Shown here piece by piece: positions 30,342-37,671 of a stretch of 64,000 bases of DNA. The stretch comes from Pseudomonas sp. JQ170C. GTDB taxonomy: Bacteria > Pseudomonadota > Gammaproteobacteria > Pseudomonadales > Pseudomonadaceae. The stretch is taken from assembly GCF_035581345.1 (NCBI RefSeq), contig NZ_CP141608.1, forward strand, positions 3,750,501 through 3,814,500, written 5' to 3'. The position numbers and the translations under genes were made by a program. Below the pieces are notes generated by a model that saw only the letters and a list, made by a program, of their open reading frames with translations, was not told where the DNA came from and did no database searches. Every line of letters begins with the position of its first letter. Positions within the stretch are counted from its first letter, which is position 1.

Positions 30342-30817
30342 GCGCTGCAGCCAAAGTTCTCGACCCCTGCAGCGCCAGCCGAATGATGTGGTTCGACAAG
30401 CAGGATCAGCGCGCCCTGTTCGGCGACATCCGCGACGAGCAGCACCTGCTCTGTGATGGCCGGGTGCTGAAAGTCGAGCCGGATGTGCTCATGGACTTTC
30501 GGCGGTTGCCGTTCGAGGCCTCGACGTTTCGCCTGGTGGTTTTTGATCCTCCGCACCTGACCCGCGCCGGCGTCGATAGCTGGATGCGCGCCAAGTATGG
30601 AGTGCTCACCTCCGACTGGCGCGAAGACATCCGCAAGGGCTTCGCCGAATGCTTCAGGGTGCTGGAGCCCGAAGGAATCCTGATCTTCAAGTGGAACGAA
30701 ACCCAGGTGCTGGTGAGTGAGCTGCTTTCCCTGACCGACGAAAAGCCCCTGTTTGGCCACAAGTCCGGTAAGCGTGAGAAAACGCACTGGATCACCCTCA
30801 TGAAACGCCCCGCCTAA
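30338..30817 (+). CDS. Phage SAM-dependent methyltransferase (DPPH motif)
   Basis: Start at 30338, 159 residues. VLDPCSASRMMWF at the N-terminus is a SAM-binding loop, and VVFDPPHLTRAG is a DPPY-like catalytic motif with His in place of Tyr/Phe. FRVLEPEGILIFKWNE is the following strand-helix typical of class I methyltransferases. Short phage enzymes of this kind are annotated as class I methyltransferases with unproven substrate; nucleic acid is likely given the DPP motif. Confidence 0.82.
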   Translation: MSAAAKVLDPCSASRMMWFDKQDQRALFGDIRDEQHLLCDGRVLKVEPDVLMDFRRLPFEASTFRLVVFDPPHLTRAGVDSWMRAKYGVLTSDWREDIRKGFAECFRVLEPEGILIFKWNETQVLVSELLSLTDEKPLFGHKSGKREKTHWITLMKRPA

Positions 30818-30832
30818 CCCCTCCCCACCTCT

Positions 30833-30847
30833 GCCGCCATACGCGGC
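30833..30847 (+). repeat. Leader hairpin before the 30862 gene
   Basis: GCCGC (30833-30837) and GCGGC (30843-30847) are preceded by TAACCCCTCC and followed by GGAGA before ATG 30862. It has the same design as 29497-29512. Confidence 0.5.
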
Positions 30848-30861
30848 GTGGAGACCATCTC

Positions 30862-31098
30862 ATGGAACATGCAAGCGAGTTTCTCGACGAGGAAGAGGTG
30901 GTGCGGATCACCGGCTACCAGCTCCCGAGCAAACAGATCGCGTGGCTGGCCAACAATGGCTGGCAGTACACGCTGACTGGGGCCAGGCGCCCAATCGTCG
31001 GCCGTGTATACGCCCGACTCAAGATGGCCGGAGTGAAACCAACTGCAACTAATGCCACAGCAGAAACCTGGGCACTTGACCTGTCACGCGTGGGATAG
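30862..31098 (+). CDS. DUF4224 protein preceding integrase
   Basis: The product has 78 residues: FLDEEEVVRITGYQLPSKQIAWLANNGWQYTLTGARRPIVGRVYA matches DUF4224 (an excisionase-like winged helix, with the conserved EE...TG......Q...L...G). The genes commonly lie directly upstream of phage integrases, as here (3-base gap). A role in excision or integration control is likely but not shown. Confidence 0.88.
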   Translation: MEHASEFLDEEEVVRITGYQLPSKQIAWLANNGWQYTLTGARRPIVGRVYARLKMAGVKPTATNATAETWALDLSRVG

Positions 31099-31101
31099 CA
31101 A

Positions 31102-32166
31102 ATGCGCCATAGAAAGAAGGAAAACCGGGACCTGCCGGAGCGACTGCTTCGCAGGACCAGGAAGAGAAAGAAAGGGAAATTGTGGGTGGCGTACTACTAC
31201 TGCGGTAGAGACGCTGAAGGAAGGAGGGTTGAAATCCCTTTGGGGCAGGACCTCGCGGAGGCCAAGCTAGAGTGGGCGCGCCTCGAGCAGAAAGCTATGC
31301 CGAAAGCGATGGCAACGATGGGCGAACTGTTCGACCGGTACGAGCGGGACATCATCCCGACCAAATCACCCCGCACCCAGAAAGACAACAAGTACGAGCT
31401 GGAGCGGCTGCGCAAGGCGTTCGCGGACGCGCCGATTGAGGCCATCACGCCACCGGTCGTTGCTCAGTACCGAGACGCCCGCACCGCGAAGACCAGAGCG
31501 AACCGGGAAATAGCCCTGCTCTCGCACGTTTTCACTGTGGCTATGGAGTGGGGATTCGCAGAGCGCAACCCATGCCTGGCTGTACGCAGGAATAAGGAAA
31601 AGGTGCGCGACTTCTACGCGGCCGACGACATTTGGGATGCGGTGTATGCCGAGGCAGATCAAGGCCTGAAAGACGCCATGGACCTGGCCTATCTGGCTGG
31701 CCAGCGCCCTGCGGACACATTGAAGTTCAGCACCGTCGACCTGGACGATGACTATCTCTGGGTTGATCAGAACAAGACCGACAAAAAGCTACGCATCCGG
31801 CGGCATGTGAATGGCGAACTGACCGGTTTGGGCTTGTTCATCGATGCGCTACTTGAACGTCGGAAGCTGCAAGGCGTCCGCAACTCACGCCTCATCACCA
31901 ACGACTCTGGCCTGCGCATGAGCTGGGAAATGCTGAGGAACCGCTTCAGCGAAGCCAGAGACAAGGCAGCCAGGAAACTTGTCGCCGATGGCAACGCGGA
32001 CCTGGCAGCCAAGGTTCGGCAATTTCAGTTTCGTGACATCCGGCCAAAAGCCGCTTCTGAGATAGAGGACCTTACCCAGGCTAGCAGGCTGCTCGGACAC
32101 TCCAAGGAGGAGATTACCAAGCGCGTTTATCGTCGAGTTGGTGAGGTCGTCAGCCCGACAAAATAG
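31102..32166 (+). CDS. Prophage tyrosine integrase
   Basis: The protein has 354 residues with a basic N-terminal arm-binding segment (1-50), a core-binding domain (70-165) and a catalytic domain. Catalytic residues are R202 (LAGQRPAD), K225, R311-x2-R314 in place of HxxR (FRDIRPKA), H333 (LLGHSKEE) and nucleophile Y343 (KRVYRR). The missing first His is a known variant of this integrase group. The gene ends 99 bases before tRNA-Cys, the presumed attachment site, with DUF4224 upstream. Confidence 0.93.
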   Translation: MRHRKKENRDLPERLLRRTRKRKKGKLWVAYYYCGRDAEGRRVEIPLGQDLAEAKLEWARLEQKAMPKAMATMGELFDRYERDIIPTKSPRTQKDNKYELERLRKAFADAPIEAITPPVVAQYRDARTAKTRANREIALLSHVFTVAMEWGFAERNPCLAVRRNKEKVRDFYAADDIWDAVYAEADQGLKDAMDLAYLAGQRPADTLKFSTVDLDDDYLWVDQNKTDKKLRIRRHVNGELTGLGLFIDALLERRKLQGVRNSRLITNDSGLRMSWEMLRNRFSEARDKAARKLVADGNADLAAKVRQFQFRDIRPKAASEIEDLTQASRLLGHSKEEITKRVYRRVGEVVSPTK

Positions 32167-32170
32167 ATCG

Positions 32171-32204
32171 AGTTGCGGAACACATGCCTAAAGTTGCGGA
32201 ACAC
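32171..32204 (+). repeat. Direct repeats between int and tRNA-Cys, probable arm sites
   Basis: AGTTGCGGAACAC occurs twice (32171-32183 and 32192-32204), 21 bases apart, about two helical turns. Location between integrase and attachment site suits arm-type integrase or excisionase binding. Confidence 0.6.
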
Positions 32205-32226
32205 TTTGCTTTTTCCAGCCCAAACG

Positions 32227-32255
32227 AAAAACCCCGCAGACGTTAATCTGCGGGG
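32227..32255 (-). terminator. tRNA-Cys terminator
   Basis: On the minus strand CCCCGCAGA/TCTGCGGGG with a six-base loop is followed by TTTTT (32231-32227), just downstream of tRNA-Cys. It could also end the integrase transcript from the other side. Confidence 0.8.
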
Positions 32256-32265
32256 CTTTCAATAA

Positions 32266-32339
32266 TGGAGGCCGAGGTCGGAATCGAACCGGCGTAGACG
32301 GATTTGCAATCCGGAGCATAACCACTTTGCTACTCGGCC
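32266..32339 (-). tRNA. tRNA-Cys (GCA)
   Basis: The 74 nucleotides fold as a cloverleaf: acceptor GGCCGAG paired with CTCGGCC, anticodon stem GGATT...AATCC with loop TTGCAAA giving anticodon GCA, T-arm with GGTTCGAATCC, and encoded 3' CCA. The prophage integrase lies 100 bases beyond its 3' end, so the 3' half is the probable attachment core. The other attachment site is outside the window and cannot be compared. Confidence 0.95.
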
Positions 32340-32646
32340 TCAAATGCCCGAGACTCAAAAAAAGCAATCTCAAACATATACAACTCTTTAAGGAAACAAC
32401 TCGCTAAAACCGCTATCTCCTTGAAAACGCTAGCCTTTTCAGCTACCTCGTTTTCGATGGACGCAATTATGTACTCATTCCTTTGTGCTGACAACCCCTT
32501 GAATTCAAAAAGTTTTATTTTTTTCAATCAAGGGCTCATACATGCCGCTGTGCCGGGGTTTACTCGCAGGATTCGGGGTGACGCCGGCCCGGCAAAGGGT
32601 CTTATCATACAGGTTATGCCCTGCCCCGTTCCGGATATCCGCACCG
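32340..32646. other. AT-rich tRNA-Cys/alkB intergenic region
   Basis: About 300 bases hold the promoter of tRNA-Cys (minus) and of alkB (plus). The first 200 bases are notably AT-rich. A TTG-started frame (32527 to 32330, minus) is discussed among the rejected items. I see no other gene. Confidence 0.5.
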
Positions 32647-33303
32647 ATGATGCAAACCGAACTGGATCTGTTCAACCCCACAAGCCCGCAGCCACCGCAG
32701 TGGGTCGCTGCGCGGGCGGTGGTGCTGCCCGGTTTTGCCTTGTCTACGGTACAGGCGTTGTTGCCAGCGTTGCGCAAGGTCATCGGCGATGCGCCGTTTC
32801 GCCATATGGTCACGCCGGGTGGGTTGAAGATGGCGGTGGGGTTGACCAACTGTGGGCACTTGGGGTGGGTCAGTGATGTTCAGGGCTACCGTTACAGTCC
32901 GGTCGATCCACTGAGTGGTCGTCCCTGGCCAGCGTTGCCCGATGCGCTGCTGACGCTGGCCAGTACTGCTGCCGCTGCCGCCGGGTTTGAAGAATTCGTA
33001 CCCGATGCCTGCCTGGTCAATTGCTACCGCCCCGGTAATCGCTTGAGCCTGCATCAGGACCGCGACGAGCGCGACTTCACTCAGCCCATTGTGTCGGTGT
33101 CCCTGGGGTTGCCGGCGGTGTTTCTATTGGGTGGCCACAAACGCGGCGATCCCACCCAGCGTATCGAACTGCGCCACGGCGATGTGCTGGTCTGGGGTGG
33201 CGAGGACCGGCTGCGCTTTCATGGCGTGCAGCCTCTCAAGCCGGGGGTGCATCCGCTGCTGGGCAGTCGGCGGATCAACCTGACCTTGCGCAAGGCCGGA
33301 TAA
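32647..33303 (+). CDS. alkB: Alpha-ketoglutarate-dependent DNA dioxygenase AlkB
   Basis: ATG 32647 gives 218 residues, the AlkB length. The conserved features are PGGLKMAVGLTNCG, GWVSDVQGYRYSP, FVPDACLVNCYRPGNRLSLHQDRDE (with the H-x-D iron ligands), IVSVSLGLPAVFLLGG, and LRFHGVQPLKPG with the distal His and Arg (SRRINLTLR). It repairs N-alkylated bases by oxidative demethylation. Upstream in-frame sequence lacks a ribosome binding site. Confidence 0.95.
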   Translation: MMQTELDLFNPTSPQPPQWVAARAVVLPGFALSTVQALLPALRKVIGDAPFRHMVTPGGLKMAVGLTNCGHLGWVSDVQGYRYSPVDPLSGRPWPALPDALLTLASTAAAAAGFEEFVPDACLVNCYRPGNRLSLHQDRDERDFTQPIVSVSLGLPAVFLLGGHKRGDPTQRIELRHGDVLVWGGEDRLRFHGVQPLKPGVHPLLGSRRINLTLRKAG

Positions 33304-33380
33304 CCCGCCCGATACCTTGACCGGCGCCTGGCCGCCGCTCCATGATCGGCCTCTTTCCCCGCCTTTCAAGGAACGATTGC

Positions 33381-34658
33381 ATGAAGCTGGAAACCCTGGC
33401 CATCCACGCGGGCTTCAGCCCCGATCCCACCACCAAGGCCGTGGCGGTACCGATCTACCAGACCACCTCATTCGCCTTCGACGACACCCAACATGGTGCC
33501 GACCTGTTTGACCTGAAGGTCGCCGGCAACATCTATAGCCGCATCATGAACCCTACCAATGATGTGCTCGAACAGCGCATGGCCGCCCTCGAAGGCGGGG
33601 TCGGTGCGCTCGCGGTAGCGTCGGGCATGGCGGCCATCACTTATGCCATCCAGACCGTGGCCCAAGCCGGTGACAACATTGTTTCGGTGGCCAAGCTCTA
33701 TGGCGGCACCTATAACCTGCTGGCCCACACCCTGCCGCGCTTCGGTATCCAGACCCGCTTCGCCGCCCACGACGACATCGCCGCGCTTGAAGCGCTGATC
33801 GACAGCAACACCAAGGCGGTGTTCTGCGAGTCGATCGGCAATCCGGCCGGCAACATCGTCGACCTGCAAGCGCTGGCCGATGCCGCCCACCGCCACGGCG
33901 TGCCGTTGATTGTCGACAACACCGTGGCCACTCCAATCCTGTGCCGGCCGTTCGAGCATGGCGCCGATATCGTCGTGCACTCGTTGACCAAATACATCGG
34001 CGGCCACGGCACCAGCATTGGCGGCATTGTGATCGACTCGGGCAAATTCCCCTGGGCCGATCACAAGGAGCGCTTCGCCCTGCTCAATACGCCCGACCCC
34101 TCCTACCACGGCGTGACCTACACAGAAGCCTTCGGCCCTGCGGCCTTTATCGGTCGTTGCCGGGTGGTGCCGCTGCGCAACACAGGAGCGGCGCTGTCAC
34201 CGTTCAACGCCTTCCTCATCCTGCAAGGCCTGGAAACCCTGGCCTTGCGCATGGAGCGCCATACAGAGAACGCCTTGAAAGTTACCCATTACCTGCAGGC
34301 CCATGACCAGGTGGCCTGGGTCAAGTACGCAGGCCTGCCCGACCACCCCGAGCATGCGCTGGCCGTGCGTTACACCCAGGGCAAACCGGCTTCGATCCTG
34401 TCGTTCGGGATCAAAGGCGGGCAGGAGGCCGGTGCGCGCTTTATTGATGCACTGAAGCTGGTGGTACGGCTGGTGAACATCGGGGATGCCAAATCCCTGG
34501 CCTGCCACCCGGCCTCCACGACTCACCGCCAGCTCAATGATGAAGAGCTGGAAAAGGCCGGCGTGCCGCGCGACATGGTGCGCTTGTCGATTGGCATCGA
34601 GCATTGCGATGACATCATCGCCGACCTGAGCCAGGCGCTGGAGGCCAGCCGGCCATAA
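33381..34658 (+). CDS. metY: O-acetylhomoserine aminocarboxypropyltransferase
   Basis: The protein has 425 residues from ATG 33381. It is a Cys/Met-metabolism PLP enzyme: the start (ETLAIHAGFSPDPTTKAVAVPIYQT), GGVGALAVASGM, IVDNTVATPILCRPFEHGAD, PLP-Lys204 in HSLTKYIGGHG, and VNIGDAKSLACHPASTTH near the end. The insertion and length fit the MetY/O-acetylhomoserine sulfhydrylase branch rather than MetZ. It makes homocysteine from O-acetylhomoserine and sulfide. A REPIN follows immediately. Confidence 0.92.
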   Translation: MKLETLAIHAGFSPDPTTKAVAVPIYQTTSFAFDDTQHGADLFDLKVAGNIYSRIMNPTNDVLEQRMAALEGGVGALAVASGMAAITYAIQTVAQAGDNIVSVAKLYGGTYNLLAHTLPRFGIQTRFAAHDDIAALEALIDSNTKAVFCESIGNPAGNIVDLQALADAAHRHGVPLIVDNTVATPILCRPFEHGADIVVHSLTKYIGGHGTSIGGIVIDSGKFPWADHKERFALLNTPDPSYHGVTYTEAFGPAAFIGRCRVVPLRNTGAALSPFNAFLILQGLETLALRMERHTENALKVTHYLQAHDQVAWVKYAGLPDHPEHALAVRYTQGKPASILSFGIKGGQEAGARFIDALKLVVRLVNIGDAKSLACHPASTTHRQLNDEELEKAGVPRDMVRLSIGIEHCDDIIADLSQALEASRP

Positions 34659-34662
34659 CCTT

Positions 34663-34732
34663 GTAGGAGCGGGCTTGCCCCGCGATGCGATGTGCCTGAC
34701 AGATCGCTATCGCGGGGCAAGCCCGCTCCCAC
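34663..34732. repeat. REPIN (paired Pseudomonas REP), copy 1
   Basis: Two inverted REP units (GGAGCGGGCTTGCCCCGCGA and its reverse complement) flank a short spacer (about 20-30 bases). This copy lies between metY and the topB SOS box. Confidence 0.95.
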
Positions 34733-34736
34733 ATAG

Positions 34737-34752
34737 CTGTATATTCATACAG
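34737..34752 (+). promoter_or_regulatory. LexA (SOS) box upstream of topB
   Basis: CTGTATATTCATACAG is a full CTGT-N8-ACAG palindrome with the TATATxxATA core of Pseudomonas LexA sites. It lies 74 bases before the topB start with no other gene between, so topB should be damage-inducible. Confidence 0.85.
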
Positions 34753-34825
34753 ATAAAACTTGCCACTCCCGCCGATCCTGCGCATGCTATGCCCTCCCCC
34801 AGCCACAGAACGACACCTCGCCGGC

Positions 34826-36739
34826 ATGCGCCTGTTTCTCTGCGAAAAACCCTCCCAGGCCAAGGATATTGCCAAGGTCCTCGGCGCCAACCGCCGCGGT
34901 GACGGCTGCTGGGTAGGCACCGATGTCACTGTCACCTGGTGCATCGGCCACCTGCTCGAAACGGCCCCGCCCGACAGCTACGACGCCCGCTACAAGCGCT
35001 GGGCCCTGGCGGATCTGCCGATCATCCCGAGCCAGTGGAAGATGCTGGTCAAACCCAAGACCGCCAGCCAGTTCAAGGCGGTCAAGCGTCTGCTCGGTGA
35101 AGCCCGGGAGCTGGTCATCGCCACCGATGCCGACCGCGAGGGCGAGATGATTGCCCGGGAGCTGGTGGAGCACTGCCGCTATCGCGGGCCGATTCGCCGG
35201 CTGTGGCTGTCGGCACTGGATGACGCCTCGATTCGCAAGGCACTGGCCGCGCTCAAGCCCGACAGCGAGACCTTCAGCCTTTACCATTCGGCCCTGGGCC
35301 GCTCGCGGGCCGACTGGCTGATCGGGATGAACATGAGCCGGCTCTTCACCCTGCTCGGACGTCAATCCGGCTACCAGGGCGTACTCCCCGTGGGCCGGGT
35401 ACAAACCCCGACCCTGCGCCTGGTGGTTGACCGCGACCGCAGCATCGCCGACTTCGTGCCGGTGGCGTTCTGGGCCATCGATGTCCAGCTCGACAGCGCC
35501 GGCGCTCGCTTCACCGCGCAATGGCGCGCCGCCGAAGACGCCTGCGACGATCAGGGGCGCTGCCTCAATCAAGCCCTGGCCCGGCAGGCTGCAGCGGCCA
35601 TCGGCAATGCGGCCGCTGCCCGGGTTGTAAAGATAGCCACTGAGCGCGTGCGTGAAGCCGCGCCCCTGCCCTTCGACCTCGGCACCCTGCAGGAACTGTG
35701 CTCGAAGAAGCTCGGCCTCGGCGCCCAGGAAACCCTCGACATCGCCCAGGCCCTGTACGAAACCCACAAGCTGATCACCTACCCGCGCAGCGACTGTGGC
35801 TACCTGCCGATAAGCCAGCACGCCGAGGCCCCGGCGATTCTTGCCGCCTTGCTGCGTGCCGATCCAAGCCTTGCGCCATTACAGGAACACCTGCAAGCCC
35901 AGCGCCGCTCACGGGCCTGGAACGACGCCAAGGTCAGCGCCCACCACGGCATCATCCCTACGGCCGCGGCCAGTGATCCCTCACGACTGCCGGCCAAGTA
36001 CAAGGCGGTCTATACCCTGATTCGGGCCCGCTACCTCGCACAGTTCCTGCCCAACCACGAGTACGACCGTACCCAGGCCGACTTCGACTGCGCAGGCTTT
36101 GCCTTGCGCGCGGTGGGCAAGCAAATCGTCGAGCCTGGCTGGCGCCGCGCCCTGCCCGAAGCCCTGACCCCGGCCAAAGGCCGTGAAGCGCCGGTGGCCC
36201 AGGTGCTGCCGACATTGCGCGAAGGCCAGGACTGCGCCGTGGCCGAGGTCAACCTCAAAGACTTATGGACCCAGCCGCCGAAGCCCTTCACCGAAGGCGA
36301 CCTGATCAAGGCAATGAAGAACGTCGCCAAGCTGGTAGACGACCCGCGTCTTAAACAAAAGCTCAAGGACACCACCGGCATCGGCACCGAAGCCACCCGT
36401 GCCGGCATCATCCAGGGCTTGCTGGACCGTGGCTACCTGGTCAAGAACGGCAAGGCCCTGAGCGCCACCCCGGCAGCCTTCAGCCTGATCGATGCGGTGC
36501 CGCGCGCGATTGCCGACCCGGGGACCACAGCGATCTGGGAGCAGGCTCTGGACATGGTCCAGAGTGGCGAGATGAGCCTGGAAGAATTCGTCGCCAAGCA
36601 GTCGACGTGGATGAGCAAGCAGGTGGAGCGCTGCGCCGGATTGAGCCTGACCATCAGCGGCCCGGCACCGGCGAGTGCGCCGTGGAAGAAGAAGCGCAAG
36701 AGCAACACCCGCAAACCCAAACCCAAAGCCAAACCGTAG
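34826..36739 (+). CDS. topB: DNA topoisomerase III
   Basis: ATG 34826 gives 637 residues. MRLFLCEKPSQAKDIAKVLG is the TOPRIM start, with the VIATDADREGEMIARE metal site (DxDxEG-type). The nucleophile is Tyr319 in LITYPRSDCGYL. The tail is Lys-rich (KKKRKSNTRKPKPKAK). It is a type IA topoisomerase decatenating single-strand-gapped DNA. The stop TAG lies in the first bases of the following REPIN. Preceded by a LexA box. Confidence 0.95.
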   Translation: MRLFLCEKPSQAKDIAKVLGANRRGDGCWVGTDVTVTWCIGHLLETAPPDSYDARYKRWALADLPIIPSQWKMLVKPKTASQFKAVKRLLGEARELVIATDADREGEMIARELVEHCRYRGPIRRLWLSALDDASIRKALAALKPDSETFSLYHSALGRSRADWLIGMNMSRLFTLLGRQSGYQGVLPVGRVQTPTLRLVVDRDRSIADFVPVAFWAIDVQLDSAGARFTAQWRAAEDACDDQGRCLNQALARQAAAAIGNAAAARVVKIATERVREAAPLPFDLGTLQELCSKKLGLGAQETLDIAQALYETHKLITYPRSDCGYLPISQHAEAPAILAALLRADPSLAPLQEHLQAQRRSRAWNDAKVSAHHGIIPTAAASDPSRLPAKYKAVYTLIRARYLAQFLPNHEYDRTQADFDCAGFALRAVGKQIVEPGWRRALPEALTPAKGREAPVAQVLPTLREGQDCAVAEVNLKDLWTQPPKPFTEGDLIKAMKNVAKLVDDPRLKQKLKDTTGIGTEATRAGIIQGLLDRGYLVKNGKALSATPAAFSLIDAVPRAIADPGTTAIWEQALDMVQSGEMSLEEFVAKQSTWMSKQVERCAGLSLTISGPAPASAPWKKKRKSNTRKPKPKAKP

Positions 36740-36806
36740 GAGCGGGCTTGCCCCGCGATAGCGATCTGTCAGACACAGCGCATCGCGGGGCAAGCCCGCT
36801 CCTACG
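36735..36806. repeat. REPIN copy 2, providing stop codons to two convergent genes
   Basis: A full inverted pair of REP units. The TAG in CGTAGGAGCGGG at each end is the stop codon of topB (plus) and of the methyltransferase (minus). Confidence 0.95.
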
Positions 36807-37623
36807 GTTTCAACGCCTGCAAGGTGTAGCTCAGCGGCAGCCGCCAGCGGTCCTGGCTCAATGCCCACTCGCCGTTGTCCTGCAGGCTCATCTGCCCCGG
36901 CAAGGCTTCCCAGGGGATGCTGTCATGCTCCACCAGTGCGGTGATCTGCAGGCCATGGCCCAGCAAGGCGCTGACGACCTCGCCCAGGCCGTGGTTCCAT
37001 TCATGGGTGACGGTCTTGGTCAGCGGCGTGTCGGTCTGGACGTAGGTCTGGTCACTCTCCCAGAGCATCGGCGACTCACGCTCGAAGTACGGGTACTCGA
37101 TCACAAGCTTGTCCCGATGATCCTCGTTCACGGCCAGCAACATCGGATGCCCTTCGCGCAAGAACAAGCGCCCTCCCGGCTTGAGCAACGCCGCCACGGT
37201 GCGCGCCCAGCGCTCGATGCTGGGCAGCCAGATCAACGCACCGATGCCGGTGTACACCAGATCAAAACTGCCGGCTGCCAGCACCTGGTCTGCGGCATAC
37301 ACATCCGACTCGACATACTCGATCGACGCCCCGCAACGCCCGGCCAGGGTACGGGCCTGAACCAGTGACTGCGCAGAGAAGTCCAGCCCCGTCACCTGGG
37401 CACCCAGTCGCGCCAGCGACAAGGTGTCGGTGCCGATATGGCATTGCAGGTGCACCGCCCGTGCTCCGCGAATGTCCCCTAGCCGTGGCAGGTCAAAACG
37501 CACCACCTCACTCAAATGTTCGGGGTCGGTAACGAACGCATCGACCTCATAGTCGCTGGACGCCGCATGCAGCGGCGCCCGCTCGTCCCAGCTCTGGCGG
37601 TTCAGTTCCATTGAGTCGTTCAT
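36802..37623 (-). CDS. Class I SAM-dependent methyltransferase
   Basis: The protein has 273 residues. Motif I is AVHLQCHIGTDTLSLARLGA, followed by VTGLDFSAQSL (acidic motif II), VYAADQVLAAGSFDLVYTGIGAL, and LKPGGRLFLREGHPML. This is a Methyltransf_25/11-type small-molecule methyltransferase of unknown substrate. It is convergent with topB across a REPIN that supplies its stop codon. Confidence 0.87.
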   Translation of the reverse strand: MNDSMELNRQSWDERAPLHAASSDYEVDAFVTDPEHLSEVVRFDLPRLGDIRGARAVHLQCHIGTDTLSLARLGAQVTGLDFSAQSLVQARTLAGRCGASIEYVESDVYAADQVLAAGSFDLVYTGIGALIWLPSIERWARTVAALLKPGGRLFLREGHPMLLAVNEDHRDKLVIEYPYFERESPMLWESDQTYVQTDTPLTKTVTHEWNHGLGEVVSALLGHGLQITALVEHDSIPWEALPGQMSLQDNGEWALSQDRWRLPLSYTLQALKP

Positions 37624-37671
37624 GTCAGTCCTTGCGGGAGCAATTGCCGAAGAGCTGGAACTATAGTCGGC

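Noticed and set aside
1..32340. CRISPR arrays or other long regular repeat arrays
   Set aside because: I looked for regularly spaced direct repeats and found none. The only tandem repeat is the two-copy 33-base unit at 24451-24516.
32330..32527. TTG-started minus-strand frame of 65 codons (begins KKIKLFEFKGLSAQRNEYII) ending inside tRNA-Cys
   Set aside because: It overlaps the tRNA, has no good ribosome binding site and lies in AT-rich intergenic sequence where such frames arise by chance. The amino acid content is protein-like, so it is not excluded.
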